Source: Ferrovibrio sp035304305 (GTDB taxonomy: Bacteria; Pseudomonadota; Alphaproteobacteria; Ferrovibrionales; Ferrovibrionaceae). Taken from it: a stretch of 64,000 nt of DNA. A program made the translations under genes and the position numbers. Below are positions 8,448-16,445 of this stretch, piece by piece (position 1 is the stretch's first letter; the number at the start of each line of letters is the position of its first letter). Below the pieces are notes generated by a model. It saw nothing but the letters and a program-made list of their open reading frames with translations. It was not told where the DNA came from and searched no databases. The stretch lies in assembly GCF_035304305.1 (NCBI RefSeq), contig NZ_DATGQG010000152.1, positions 20,887-84,886 on the forward strand, written 5' to 3'.

Positions 8448-8993
8448 ATGACCCCTGAGTCCTGTCCGGCGTTGGTGCTGAATGCGGATTATCAGCCGCT
8501 TTCCTATTTCCCGCTCTCGGTCTGGCCGTGGCAGGAAGTGGTCAAGGCGGTCTGCATGGAACGCGTCACGATCCTCTCCGAATACGACCAGGAAATCCGC
8601 TCGCCCAGCTTTTCCATGCGTCTGCCCAGCGTGGTGGCGCTCAAGCGCTACATCGCGCCGGCGCGGCGTCCGGCGTTCACGCGATTCAACCTGTTTCTGC
8701 GCGACCGTTTCACCTGCCAGTATTGCGGCAGCCGCCAGGAACTCACCTTCGATCATGTCATCCCGCGCTCGCGCGGCGGGCTGACCCGCTGGGACAACGT
8801 GGTTGCCGCCTGTGCGCCCTGCAATCTGGCCAAGGGCGGCCGCATGCCGCATGACTGCAACATGCATCCGCGTACCCGGCCCCATATGCCGACCGTACAG
8901 GAACTCCAGCGCAACGGGCGGGCCTTCCCGCCCAATTTTTTGCACGACAGCTGGCGCGACTTCCTTTACTGGGACAGCGAACTGGAGCCCTGA
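8448..8993 (+). CDS. HNH endonuclease family protein
   Basis: A 181-residue protein with a C-terminal HNH nuclease domain. It has a zinc ribbon (CQYCG ... CAPCN) framing FDHVIPRSRGG and WDNVVAAC, followed by the NLAKGGR segment. The N-terminal part (VLNADYQPLSYFPLSVWPWQEVVKAV) matches the common chromosomal HNH family found in most alphaproteobacteria, which is not a restriction or homing enzyme of known system. There is no methyltransferase or phage gene nearby, so a housekeeping DNA-processing role is more likely than defence; the precise function is unknown. Confidence 0.88.
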   Translation: MTPESCPALVLNADYQPLSYFPLSVWPWQEVVKAVCMERVTILSEYDQEIRSPSFSMRLPSVVALKRYIAPARRPAFTRFNLFLRDRFTCQYCGSRQELTFDHVIPRSRGGLTRWDNVVAACAPCNLAKGGRMPHDCNMHPRTRPHMPTVQELQRNGRAFPPNFLHDSWRDFLYWDSELEP

Positions 8994-9053
8994 CCTTGCA
9001 TTGCAGCCGGCCGCGCTGCATCGTCTGTCCGACATCTGCCGGGAGACGTGTTC

Positions 9054-9512
9054 ATGGTTTCTGCAATTCCCGACGGCTTCACCGCCGTCACGCCCTATCT
9101 CACCATCACTGACGCCGCCAAGGCGATTGACTATTACCGGCGGGCCTTCGGGGCGGAGGAGGTTTACCGCCTGATGGCGCCGGATGGCGAGCGGGTCGTG
9201 CATGCCGAACTGCGGATCGGCGATGCCCGGCTGATGCTGGCCGACAGTTTTCCCGAATGGAACACTCCCGCGCCTGCGCGCGACGGCGCCGGCGTCGGCG
9301 TGCATCTCTATGTCGAAGACGTCGATGCGGTGATGGCGGCGGCCGAGAAACACGGCGCGCGCATCCTGATGCCGCCGATGGATGCCTTCTGGGGCGACCG
9401 CTATGGCAAGCTGCTCGACCCCTACGGCGTCACCTGGGGCGTGGCGACGCATATCCGCGACATGACGCCGGACGAGATCGCGAAAGCCGCGAAGGAAGCG
9501 CTGGGAAACTGA
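9054..9512 (+). CDS. VOC-superfamily (PhnB/glyoxalase-like) protein
   Basis: A 152-residue vicinal-oxygen-chelate fold protein. It has paired beta-alpha-beta-beta-beta modules with VTPYLTITDAAKAIDYYRRAFGAEEVYR at the start and GKLLDPYGVTWGVATH near the end, typical of the PhnB-like branch. Members include metal-dependent isomerases, dioxygenases and resistance proteins, so the substrate cannot be assigned. The ATG at 9054 is preferred to the GTG at 9048 because GGGAGA at 9041-9046 is well spaced only for the former. Confidence 0.82.
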   Translation: MVSAIPDGFTAVTPYLTITDAAKAIDYYRRAFGAEEVYRLMAPDGERVVHAELRIGDARLMLADSFPEWNTPAPARDGAGVGVHLYVEDVDAVMAAAEKHGARILMPPMDAFWGDRYGKLLDPYGVTWGVATHIRDMTPDEIAKAAKEALGN

Positions 9513-9519
9513 AGGATAG

Positions 9520-9559
9520 CCCTCACCCTCCCAGCCGAAGCAGCGGGAGTGTGAAGGGG
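9520..9559. repeat. REP-like imperfect palindrome between convergent genes
   Basis: CCCTCACCCTCCC (9520-9532) faces GGGAGTGTGAAGGGG (9545-9559) across a 12-base spacer. The arms pair almost completely with a small bulge. It fills the space between the VOC gene and the converging coq7 stop, so it may act as a bidirectional terminator or be a dispersed REP-type element. No second copy was noticed in this window. Confidence 0.6.
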
Positions 9560-10108
9560 TTAAATCCGCTCCGACAGCCAGATGGCGGTGCGGGTAATTG
9601 CCTTCACGCCCTTCGAGAACAGCTCATAGGCCGGCGCCTCGGCGGCGCCCTCGGCGCGCGCCGTGTCGCGATGGGCAATCTCGTCGGCACGGAACTGCGC
9701 GATGGTTTCGCGCAGCGCCGGCTCGGCATCGCCGAGCTTTTCGATCTGCCGCGCATAATGCTGGTCGATGACATCCTCGACGGCTTCGGTGCAGGCCATG
9801 GCGGCCTTCTCGCCCATCAGCGCGGATACCGCACCCAGCGCGAAGCCGCCGACATGCCAGAGCGGCGAAAGCAGGGTCGGGCGCACCCGGCGCTGCGGCA
9901 GCAGACGGTCGAAGGCGTCGAGATGTTCCTGCTCCTGCTGCGCCATGTGGCGGATGGTCGGCGCCGACGGCGAACGGCCGAGCACGGCAAGCTGGCCGTC
10001 ATAGATGCGTTTGGCTCCGTATTCGCCGGCATGGTCCACACGCAGGATGCGTTCAACCAGCTGGCGCGGATCGGGATCGCCGGCGAGGCGGCGGCGCGGC
10101 TTCGTCAT
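9560..10108 (-). CDS. coq7: Demethoxyubiquinone hydroxylase (Coq7 family)
   Basis: A 182-residue di-iron protein that hydroxylates demethoxyubiquinone late in ubiquinone synthesis. The carboxylate/histidine ligand motifs are visible in order: RVDHAGEYGAKRIYDGQ, QQEQEHLDAF, CTEAVEDVIDQHY and RADEIAHRDTA. The start at 10108 overlaps the dsbB stop by one base (TGATG), so the two are translationally coupled; longer in-frame starts run into dsbB. Coq7 replaces the flavin-dependent UbiF of enterics in many alphaproteobacteria. Confidence 0.93.
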   Translation of the reverse strand: MTKPRRRLAGDPDPRQLVERILRVDHAGEYGAKRIYDGQLAVLGRSPSAPTIRHMAQQEQEHLDAFDRLLPQRRVRPTLLSPLWHVGGFALGAVSALMGEKAAMACTEAVEDVIDQHYARQIEKLGDAEPALRETIAQFRADEIAHRDTARAEGAAEAPAYELFSKGVKAITRTAIWLSERI

Positions 10109-10602
10109 CACGTCGTCTCCGCACGGGCGCGCTTCGCGGCGAACAGCGCGAAGCCGCCCAGGACGATCGACCAGAGCACATTCCAGCCGGCCATGGAAAG
10201 GCCGAGAAAGCGGAAGGCGGCCTCGTCGCAACGCACCACCGGCGCCGTCAGCAGCTGCGCGCGCAGCGCCTCGATGCTGTTCGGCGTCGGCGCGGCGGAG
10301 CAGCCCGGCAGACCCTGCCACCATTTCTCCTCGACGCCGACATGGAAGACGGCGATGCCGCCGCTCACCAGCACGCTGAGGCCGGCCAGCGCCAGCAGGG
10401 CCGGGCGCAGCTTCGGCATGACCAGGGCGGCCAGGGCGAAGATTATCGCGGCGCCATAGGGCCAGCGCTGCCAGAGGCAGAGTTCGCAGGGGGCAAGGCC
10501 GAAGCCGTATTGCGACAGGAAGGCGATCCCGAGCGTCAAGGCGGCGAGTGCCGCCACCGAAAGGCCGGCGCGGGAAGGCTGCAGGGCGAAATCCGCGTTC
10601 AT
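10108..10602 (-). CDS. dsbB: DsbB-family disulfide bond formation protein
   Basis: A 164-residue inner-membrane protein with four hydrophobic segments. The quinone-linked CxxC is in LAPCELC (C39, C42) and the second redox cysteine pair is in LPGC and VVRC. DsbB reoxidises periplasmic DsbA using ubiquinone, which gives a thematic link to the coupled downstream ubiquinone gene coq7. The start at 10602 (MNADFAL) puts the first membrane helix at the usual place; the in-frame ATG at 10782 would add a 60-residue non-family extension. Confidence 0.9.
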   Translation of the reverse strand: MNADFALQPSRAGLSVAALAALTLGIAFLSQYGFGLAPCELCLWQRWPYGAAIIFALAALVMPKLRPALLALAGLSVLVSGGIAVFHVGVEEKWWQGLPGCSAAPTPNSIEALRAQLLTAPVVRCDEAAFRFLGLSMAGWNVLWSIVLGGFALFAAKRARAETT

Positions 10603-10692
10603 GGCGCGGATCATATAAAGGAATGGAAGGGCGGAAAACGCCCGGCGGGAAACTGCGGCAAAATGCCGGTGCGGTGCGGGCGGGAGAAAGTG

Positions 10693-10727
10693 ACGGCGGC
10701 CGGAGCCTGCAGCGCTCCGGCCGCCGT
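10693..10727 (-). terminator. Strong hairpin, probable terminator of csbD
   Basis: A perfect 14-bp GC-rich inverted repeat (ACGGCGGCCGGAGC and its complement) with a 7-base loop lies 14 bases past the csbD stop. On the minus strand it is followed by CACTTTCTCC, a modest pyrimidine run. Confidence 0.65.
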
Positions 10728-10741
10728 TCGAAAGAGTCCGG

Positions 10742-10927
10742 TCAGTGTTTCCTGACCGCGTCGCGGATCGAATCCTTGGCACCGCCGACGGTGTTCTGCA
10801 CCTTGCCTTCCACCTTGTCGGCCTTGCCTTCAGCCTGCAGCTTGCTGTCGCCGGTCATCTTGCCGAGCGCGTCCTTCACGGCGCCCTTGGCCTGCTTGCC
10901 GGCGCCTTCCACACGATTCTTGTCCAT
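10742..10927 (-). CDS. CsbD-family stress response protein
   Basis: A 61-residue hydrophilic protein beginning MDKNRVEGAGKQAKG with the CsbD repeat pattern (KGAVKDALGKMTGDSKLQAEGKADKVEGKVQN). CsbD proteins are induced in general stress responses; the molecular role is not established. The ATG at 10927 has a GAGGAGG ribosome-binding site. A GGAAC/TGTT promoter typical of the alphaproteobacterial general-stress sigma factor EcfG lies just upstream, so stress control is supported by sequence. Longer in-frame starts would run into the upstream yqaA gene. Confidence 0.92.
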   Translation of the reverse strand: MDKNRVEGAGKQAKGAVKDALGKMTGDSKLQAEGKADKVEGKVQNTVGGAKDSIRDAVRKH

Positions 10928-10955
10928 GAGGTCCTCCTCTGCTGTGGCCAGCACC

Positions 10956-10980
10956 AACAGGCGGGGAGGATTCCGGTTCC
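10956..10980 (-). promoter_or_regulatory. EcfG-type general stress promoter of csbD
   Basis: On the minus strand GGAAC (10980-10976) and TGTT (10959-10956) are separated by 16 bases. This matches the known EcfG consensus (GGAAC, 16-17 bases, then GTT) and lies 28 bases before the csbD start codon. Confidence 0.72.
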
Positions 10981-10989
10981 CTGCCGCTG

Positions 10990-11571
10990 CTAGATCAGGT
11001 AGCGGATCGCCAGAAAACCGCCGATCAGCGCGATCAGAAAAATCCAGCTCAGGATGGTGAGTCGCTTCTCGATGAAGCTCTGGATCGGCGGACCGAACTT
11101 CCACAGCAGGGCGGCGAGCAGATAGAAGCGCAGACCGCGGGTGATGACCGAGGCTATGATGAAGACGCCGAGGCTGAAATGCGCGGCGCCGCTGGCGATG
11201 GTGACAAGCTTGTAGGGGATCGGCGTCAGGCCCTTGACCAGGATGATCCACAGGCCCCATTCGGCGTAGGAGGCCTCGAACGCGTCCCAGGCCGCGCGCA
11301 GGCCGTAGAGTTCGATGATCCAGGCGCCGAGCGTCTCGATCAGGAAATAGCCGATGCCGTAGCCGAGCAGCCCGCCGAGCACGGAGGCGATGGTGCAGAT
11401 CAGCGCATACTGGAAGGCGCGGTGCGGCGCCGCCAGGCACATGGGGAGCAGCATAACGTCAGGTGGGATCGGGAAGACCGAGCTTTCCAGAAACGAGACG
11501 ACAGCCAGCGCACGCGGCGCATTCGGCCGGCGCGCCTGGCGCATGGTCCAGTCATAGAGGCGGCGAAACAA
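10990..11571 (-). CDS. YqaA/DedA-like (SNARE-associated) membrane protein
   Basis: A 193-residue polytopic inner-membrane protein of the YqaA branch of the SNARE-associated/DedA superfamily. The re-entrant motif region is FLESSVFPIPPDVMLLPMCLA, and the conserved GLTPIPYKLVTIASGAAHFSLGVFI follows; both are hallmarks of the family. DedA-superfamily proteins include undecaprenyl-phosphate and phosphatidylethanolamine flippases, but the substrate of the YqaA branch is uncertain. It is followed on the same strand by csbD, which has its own promoter. Confidence 0.87.
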   Translation of the reverse strand: MFRRLYDWTMRQARRPNAPRALAVVSFLESSVFPIPPDVMLLPMCLAAPHRAFQYALICTIASVLGGLLGYGIGYFLIETLGAWIIELYGLRAAWDAFEASYAEWGLWIILVKGLTPIPYKLVTIASGAAHFSLGVFIIASVITRGLRFYLLAALLWKFGPPIQSFIEKRLTILSWIFLIALIGGFLAIRYLI

Positions 11572-11750
11572 GACGGGCGGGCTCCGGCCGGCAGGAAAAC
11601 GTCAAAGCTGTATGCCGGAGGGTGGCCGCAGTGTCCACCGGCGGGCCGGTGACGGCTTGATGACCGCCGCCTGTCCGGCGGCCGGCGATGGGTGGCTGGT
11701 CCGGAATCACCGGCGGTCAGCTGAATCGCGCGGGCCGGGGGAGGCGGCGG

Positions 11751-11779
11751 TTGCAAGGGGCAGGGCGAGAAGCTAAAAA
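11751..11779 (+). promoter_or_regulatory. Probable tRNA-Leu promoter
   Basis: TTGCAA (11751-11756) and TAAAAA (11774-11779) are 17 bases apart, with a GC-rich stretch before the tRNA 5' end at 11811. The rest of the 239-base gap 11572-11810 shows only GC-rich palindromic fragments. Confidence 0.5.
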
Positions 11780-11810
11780 TCCGCGGCGCTTAGCTCCGGC
11801 GGCAAACCGG

Positions 11811-11897
11811 GCCCCAGTGGTGGAATTGGTAGACGCGGCGGACTCAAAATCCGTTGCCCTCGCGGGCGTGCTGGTTCAAGTCCGGCCTGGGGCACCA
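11811..11897 (+). tRNA. tRNA-Leu (anticodon CAA)
   Basis: An 87-nt gene with a perfect 7-bp acceptor stem (GCCCCAG / CTGGGGC) and a D-arm region TGGTGGAATTGGTAGACGC typical of leucine tRNAs. The anticodon stem GCGGA/TCCGT encloses loop CTCAAAA, giving anticodon CAA. A long variable arm follows (TGCCCTCGCGGGCGT), then the T arm with GGTTCAAGTCC. The terminal CCA is encoded (11895-11897). The class II structure and CAA anticodon assign it to UUG codons. Confidence 0.95.
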
Positions 11898-11937
11898 TCC
11901 TTCGCGCTTCGATGCGCAGACAGCCCGAAGCGCTTCC

Positions 11938-12291
11938 CTAGGCCTTCCTCACGAATTCCGATTTCAGGTTCATCGCGCCGATCCCGTCGATCTTGCAGGC
12001 GATGTTGTGGCCGTCGGCGCCATCGGTGAGCCGGATATTCTTGACCTTGGTGCCGACCTTGACCACCAGCGACGAGCCCTTGACCTTCAGGTCCTTGATC
12101 ACGGTGACCGTGTCGCCGTCGGCGAGCTGGTTGCCGTTGGCATCCCGCACGATCCCGGCATCCTCGGCCGCGGCGTCCGCGGCGGCCATGTCCTGCGACC
12201 ATTCATGGCCGCATTCGGGGCAGACCCAGAGGCTCTGATCCTGATAGGCATGCGCACCGCCGCATGCCGGGCATTTCTCGTCTTCACTCAT
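11938..12291 (-). CDS. yjdM: Zinc-ribbon protein YjdM (PhnA-like)
   Basis: A 117-residue protein closely following the YjdM/PhnA pattern: an N-terminal zinc ribbon (CPACGG ... CPECGHEW), then DANGNQLADGDTVTVIKDLKVKGSS, and a C-terminal KNIRLTDGADGHNIACKIDG with ending MNLKSEFVRKA. Despite the old phn name, this protein is not part of the C-P lyase pathway; no phosphonate genes are nearby and its function remains unsettled. It converges on the tRNA-Leu gene. Confidence 0.93.
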   Translation of the reverse strand: MSEDEKCPACGGAHAYQDQSLWVCPECGHEWSQDMAAADAAAEDAGIVRDANGNQLADGDTVTVIKDLKVKGSSLVVKVGTKVKNIRLTDGADGHNIACKIDGIGAMNLKSEFVRKA

Positions 12292-12364
12292 GGCTGCTCC
12301 CGCTGTTCGCGGGGAGCCTATAGCAGCAGCGGCCGGAATTCCAACCGTCGGGGGCGCAACGCCG

Positions 12365-14302
12365 TCACGCCGCGGGAACGGATGACGCGGCGTGATGCCA
12401 GGTCCAGACCGGCATCCGGCCTGCGCGGCCGCGGATCGGTTGCGGCGGCAGCGCGACGAAACCCTCGAGCAGGGCTTCCCTGCCGCATTGGCGGATCATC
12501 GCGACCACCGCGTCGGAAATCGTGATCGTGCTGTCAGCGGAGCGGGTCAGGCTTTCCAGTCGCGCCGCGACATTGACGGTGTCGCCGGCGGCGGAGAAAT
12601 GCATCTGCGTCGCGCCGCCGAGCCGGCTGATCACCACCGGCCCGTAATGGATGCCGACGCGGATGGCCAGCGGTGCTCCGCCGCGCGCTGCCAGCTGCCG
12701 GCTCCACCCCGCCGTGGTTTCCACCAGCCGTTTCGCGCAGGCCAGGGCGGCGGCGGCATTCGCCGCGCCGGGCTGCCCGACGCCGAAGATCACCATGGCG
12801 CCGTCGCCGAGGAACTGGTCCAGCACGCCGCCATGGGCCAGAACGGCCCGCTCGATATGGCCGTGGAATTCACGCAGGAAACGGGCGGCGGCTTCCGGCG
12901 CGAGGCTTTCGCTGCGCGCGGTGAAGCCCGCCATGTCGACGAACATGATCGCCGCCGGCTGGAGCCGCTCGGCCGCCTCGGGCCGTTCACGCGCCAGCAG
13001 CTCGGCGATCAGCGGCGAGTGATAGCGCGACAGGTTCGTCTTCTGCTGCCGCTCCTGCATGACGCGCGTGACGGCGACCGCGCCGGCATTGAGCAGGATG
13101 GCCGCGGCTGGAAAGGTGAGGTTGAGCCAGAGCCGTTCCGCCTGGAACGCCCATTGCGCGGCAAAGACCAGGGCCGCGAACAGGGCGCCCACGGCGAGGC
13201 TGGCGGCGGGCGGCGATGGCAGATGGCCGAGCAGGAAGGCGGCGGCGCCGAAGCCGACGATCAGCGTCAGGTCGAGCCAGGAAAGCGCCGCATGGCGCTG
13301 CAGAAGACGGCCGTCGAGCAGGTTGGCCAGCATGGTCGCCAGCGCCTCGACGCCGGGCAGGCTGCGGCTGAAGGGCGTGACGAAGGTATCGCCGGTTCCG
13401 GTGGCGGTCGCGCCGATCAGCACGACGCGCCCGGCAAGTTGCTCTGCCGGCAGCCGGTCCTGCAGCAGATCGGCCAGGGACCAGGTCGGAATGGTTTTCG
13501 GCGGACCGTAATAGTTGAGCGGCAGCCGCAGCTCGGCATCGGTGCGCACCATCCGTTGCCCGAGTTCCAGGCCGCGTCCGGTCAGCAGGATGATCTCGCC
13601 TTCCGGCAGTCCCAGATGATGCCGCGCCAGCGCCACCGGGAAGGCGGGGACATGGCGGCCGCCGACCGGAACCGCGAGATGGATCTGCCGCAGCACGCCA
13701 TCCTCGTCGGCAAGCACGTTGACATGGCCGAAACCGGCCGCGCTGCCGCGGAAGGGCTCGGCCGGGATCAGCGCGCCGGTGGCGGCGAGGCCGGGGGTGA
13801 CGGTCGCGCCGGCGCCGTCGCGATGCACGACCGGCAGGGCGGCCTGGCGGATCAGCCGCACCGCATCCTCGCCGATCTCTCCGTCGGGCCGAAAGGTGAA
13901 GGCGATCGGCAGTACGGCCGGCTGCAGGGCCAGGGCTTCGGCGAGCGCGGCATCGTCTTCGGGAGTGCTGTCATCCAGCAGCAGGAGATCGAGCCCGACG
14001 GCCCGCACGCCGGCGGCATGCAGGCGCCGCACCGCCTCGGCCAGCAGGCGCCGCGAAACCGGCCAGCGGTTTCCCGCCGCCATGGTGGCATCGTCGATGG
14101 CGAGGATCGCGACATCCTCCGGGGCCGGAATGCTGCCGCGGGTCTGGAACCGCCAGGTCAGGGTCTGGCCTTCGATGGCGCCGGGCAGGGCGGCATCGCG
14201 CCACAGCAGATAGGCGGTACCGAGCATGATCGCGAGGCCGACGGCCAGAAGCATCTGCCAGCCGGGCAGCCGGAAGATCCGCTTTCCCCGCCGCGTCGCC
14301 AT
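12365..14302 (-). CDS. CHASE2-domain adenylate/guanylate cyclase
   Basis: A 645-residue membrane signalling protein. After an N-terminal transmembrane helix (~residues 14-32) comes an extracytoplasmic CHASE2 sensor (to about residue 305; DVAILAIDD and GHVNVLADEDGVLRQIHL are typical). Hydrophobic helices follow at about 340-405, and a class III nucleotide cyclase domain at about 440-620. Catalytic-domain motifs are visible: IMFVDMAGFT with a metal-binding Asp, LDQFLGDGAMVIFG, and IRVGIHYGPVV. It most likely makes cAMP in response to an envelope signal. It starts 2 bases after the FecR-domain gene, a pairing that suggests joint function. Confidence 0.92.
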   Translation of the reverse strand: MATRRGKRIFRLPGWQMLLAVGLAIMLGTAYLLWRDAALPGAIEGQTLTWRFQTRGSIPAPEDVAILAIDDATMAAGNRWPVSRRLLAEAVRRLHAAGVRAVGLDLLLLDDSTPEDDAALAEALALQPAVLPIAFTFRPDGEIGEDAVRLIRQAALPVVHRDGAGATVTPGLAATGALIPAEPFRGSAAGFGHVNVLADEDGVLRQIHLAVPVGGRHVPAFPVALARHHLGLPEGEIILLTGRGLELGQRMVRTDAELRLPLNYYGPPKTIPTWSLADLLQDRLPAEQLAGRVVLIGATATGTGDTFVTPFSRSLPGVEALATMLANLLDGRLLQRHAALSWLDLTLIVGFGAAAFLLGHLPSPPAASLAVGALFAALVFAAQWAFQAERLWLNLTFPAAAILLNAGAVAVTRVMQERQQKTNLSRYHSPLIAELLARERPEAAERLQPAAIMFVDMAGFTARSESLAPEAAARFLREFHGHIERAVLAHGGVLDQFLGDGAMVIFGVGQPGAANAAAALACAKRLVETTAGWSRQLAARGGAPLAIRVGIHYGPVVISRLGGATQMHFSAAGDTVNVAARLESLTRSADSTITISDAVVAMIRQCGREALLEGFVALPPQPIRGRAGRMPVWTWHHAASSVPAA

Positions 14303-14304
14303 GA

Positions 14305-14943
14305 TCAGGGATCGTCCGTGCGCTGCAATGCCTGCTCGACCCGCGCCGGCCCCCAGCGTACCGGCTCGCGGGGCGCCGCGCCGGCGGCGACATCGGTGCC
14401 GAAGCCGGCTGGCAATACAACCGTATGCTCGCGGCCGGGGCTGCTCACGGCCACCTCACCGGCGATGACGAAGACTGCGGTGCTGGCGGAGCCGGCTTCC
14501 GTGATCCAGGCGGTGGAGCGCGCGGCGGCGACGGCGGTTGGCGTGCGCAGCTCCAGCCGGTCGCGCTGGAACTGCGGCGCCAGGCTGATGCGGAGGATGC
14601 CGCCGATCAGGTCGATGATGGAGCGGCTGGCGCTTCCGGCCTCGCCGATCATGCGCATCGAGATGCTGGTATCGGCGCCGATGGTGACCTCGACGCCGTC
14701 GCGGCAGGCGATCTTCAGCCGCGCGCGCCTGCCGGTGACCAGCTGGTCGTCGCCGCGCAGCGCCGTGCCCGCCTGCGCTCGGATCGTGTTGCCATCGCGC
14801 AGGATCATCGCCGGACCGCGCAGGGCCGCCACCGCGCAGCCTTCGGGCGACTGCGCCGCAACGGAAAACGGAAGCACGCATCCCAGCACGGCCATCACGG
14901 CCAGCAGGATGCGGCTTCCGGACTGTCTCTGCAGGGCCGCCAA
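14305..14943 (-). CDS. Secreted FecR-domain protein
   Basis: A 212-residue exported protein: a signal peptide (ILLAVMAVLGCVLPFSVAAQ) precedes a FecR-like domain with DGNTIRAQAGTALRGDDQLVTG and the pattern GVEVTIGADTSISM ... IDLIGGILRISL ... ELRTPTAVAAARSTAWITE. It lacks the cytoplasmic anti-sigma segment of true FecR, and no ECF sigma or TonB receptor is nearby, so classical iron signalling is unlikely. FecR-domain proteins next to CHASE2 cyclases are plausibly periplasmic partners of the sensor; that is inference from the 2-base spacing. Confidence 0.85.
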   Translation of the reverse strand: MAALQRQSGSRILLAVMAVLGCVLPFSVAAQSPEGCAVAALRGPAMILRDGNTIRAQAGTALRGDDQLVTGRRARLKIACRDGVEVTIGADTSISMRMIGEAGSASRSIIDLIGGILRISLAPQFQRDRLELRTPTAVAAARSTAWITEAGSASTAVFVIAGEVAVSSPGREHTVVLPAGFGTDVAAGAAPREPVRWGPARVEQALQRTDDP

Positions 14944-14993
14944 GGCATGCCCCCTCGTTTATGGCCGGGCGGCCCTCACCGCCCGGCGGCTCG

Positions 14994-16445
14994 TCAGGCC
15001 ATCGCTTCCACGCGATGGCCACCGCTGGATTTGCGCGGCCGGCTCGGAACCGGCGTCATGACCTGCTCCACCTGTTCAACGGGAACGCCGCTGGCCACCA
15101 GCTGCTCGGACAGCAGCGCCTTCAGCCGCGCCAGTCCGTCCGCATCCGCCGCCTCGCAGCGGCCGACCAGGACATTCTGGGTGTTGGAGGCGCGCAGCAG
15201 CCACCAGCCGTCCGGCGTGCTGACCCGCACCCCGTCGATGTCGTTGACATCGGCGCCGCTGGCGCGCAGCCGCGCCTTCACTTCGTCGATGATCCGGAAC
15301 TTCCGGCTCTCATCCACCTCGATGCGCAGTTCCGGCGTGTTCAGCATCTTGGGCAGCTTGTCGTTCATGTCGGCCAGGCTGCGGCTGCTCCGTGCAACGA
15401 TGTTCAGCAGGCGGACGGCCGCGTACAGTGCATCGTCGAAGCCGTAGTAGCGGTCGGCGAAGAAGATGTGGCCGCTCATTTCGCCGGCGAAGACCGCGCC
15501 GGTTTCCGCCATATGGGCCTTGATCAGGGAGTGGCCGGTTTTCCACATGATCGGCTTGCCGCCCATGCGGGTAATGGCATCGAAGACGGTCTGGCTGGTC
15601 TTCACGTCGGCGATGATCGTGCTGCCCGGCTGGCGGCGGAGGATTTCCTCCGACCACAGAATCATCAGCTGGTCGCCCCAGAGAATATTGCCGCGATTGT
15701 CGACCACGCCGAGGCGGTCGCCGTCGCCGTCGAAGGCGATGCCGAGATCGCAGCCCTCGCTCAGCACGGTGGCGCGCAGCTGTTCCAGCGTCTCGGGCAG
15801 GGTGGGGTCGGGATGATGGGCCGGGAAGGTGCCGTCGACCTCGCCGTTGAGGACGATATGCCGGCCCGGCAGGTGGCGGGTGATGCTCTCGACCACATTG
15901 CAGGCCGCGCCGTTACCGGGATCCCAGACCACCGACAGCGAGCGGGTAAGCTCGGCGTCGCGCATCAGCCGCCGCACATAGGCGCCGATCACAGAGCGGC
16001 GGATCGAGCGGCCGCGGCCCTGGGCGAACTTGCCGCTGCGCATGATGCTCCCGAGCTTCTGGATGTCGGAGCCGAAGAAGCTGCGGCTGTTCATCACCAT
16101 CTTGAAGCCGTTGTAGTCGGGCGGGTTGTGCGATCCCGTGACCATGATCCCGCCGTCGGCGCCGAGATGCTTGGCGGCGAAGTAGAGCATGGGCGTGGGG
16201 CCGATGCCGATCCGCAGCACGTCGATGCCGGCCGCCTTCAGTCCCTTTGCCAGGCCGTTCGCCAGCGAGGGCGAACTCAGCCGGCCGTCCTGACCGATCA
16301 CCACGGTGTGCCCGCCGTTGGCGGCGACAAGAGTGCCGAAAGCCTGCCCGATCGCCTTCGCGTCGCGCACTGACAGGGTGGTCCCGACGATGCCGCGAAT
16401 ATCATACTCGCGCAGTATGCTGGCATCGAACTGGTGTCCGGGCAT
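14994..16445 (-). CDS. Phosphomannomutase/phosphoglucomutase
   Basis: A 483-residue alpha-D-phosphohexomutase (AlgC/ManB type) converting mannose-6-P to mannose-1-P and probably glucose-6-P to glucose-1-P. The phosphoserine loop GIMVTGSHNPPDYNG, the metal-binding loop AFDGDGDRLGV, the sugar-binding GEMSGH and the phosphate-binding C terminus RVSTPDGWWLLRASNT are all present. The start at 16445 (MPGHQF) has a GGAG site; the upstream ATG adds 37 residues of poor match. It would feed mannose-1-P to the GDP-mannose enzyme cpsB in the adjacent exopolysaccharide locus. Confidence 0.93.
   Translation of the reverse strand: MPGHQFDASILREYDIRGIVGTTLSVRDAKAIGQAFGTLVAANGGHTVVIGQDGRLSSPSLANGLAKGLKAAGIDVLRIGIGPTPMLYFAAKHLGADGGIMVTGSHNPPDYNGFKMVMNSRSFFGSDIQKLGSIMRSGKFAQGRGRSIRRSVIGAYVRRLMRDAELTRSLSVVWDPGNGAACNVVESITRHLPGRHIVLNGEVDGTFPAHHPDPTLPETLEQLRATVLSEGCDLGIAFDGDGDRLGVVDNRGNILWGDQLMILWSEEILRRQPGSTIIADVKTSQTVFDAITRMGGKPIMWKTGHSLIKAHMAETGAVFAGEMSGHIFFADRYYGFDDALYAAVRLLNIVARSSRSLADMNDKLPKMLNTPELRIEVDESRKFRIIDEVKARLRASGADVNDIDGVRVSTPDGWWLLRASNTQNVLVGRCEAADADGLARLKALLSEQLVASGVPVEQVEQVMTPVPSRPRKSSGGHRVEAMA

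Noticed and set aside
8448..8993. HNH nuclease considered as part of a defence or restriction system
   Set aside because: No methyltransferase, helicase, effector or phage gene is nearby, and the protein matches the widespread housekeeping HNH family of alphaproteobacteria.
10693..10727. 14-bp GC-rich inverted repeat considered as a mobile-element end or CRISPR-like repeat
   Set aside because: It occurs once, directly after csbD, and is better explained as a terminator hairpin.
14305..14943. FecR gene considered as part of an iron-dicitrate signalling system
   Set aside because: No ECF sigma factor or TonB-dependent receptor lies nearby, and the protein has a cleavable signal peptide rather than a cytoplasmic anti-sigma segment.
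12392..15061. An 889-codon plus-strand open frame
   Set aside because: Antisense to the CHASE2 cyclase and FecR genes; composition is Gln/Arg/Gly-rich and matches no family.
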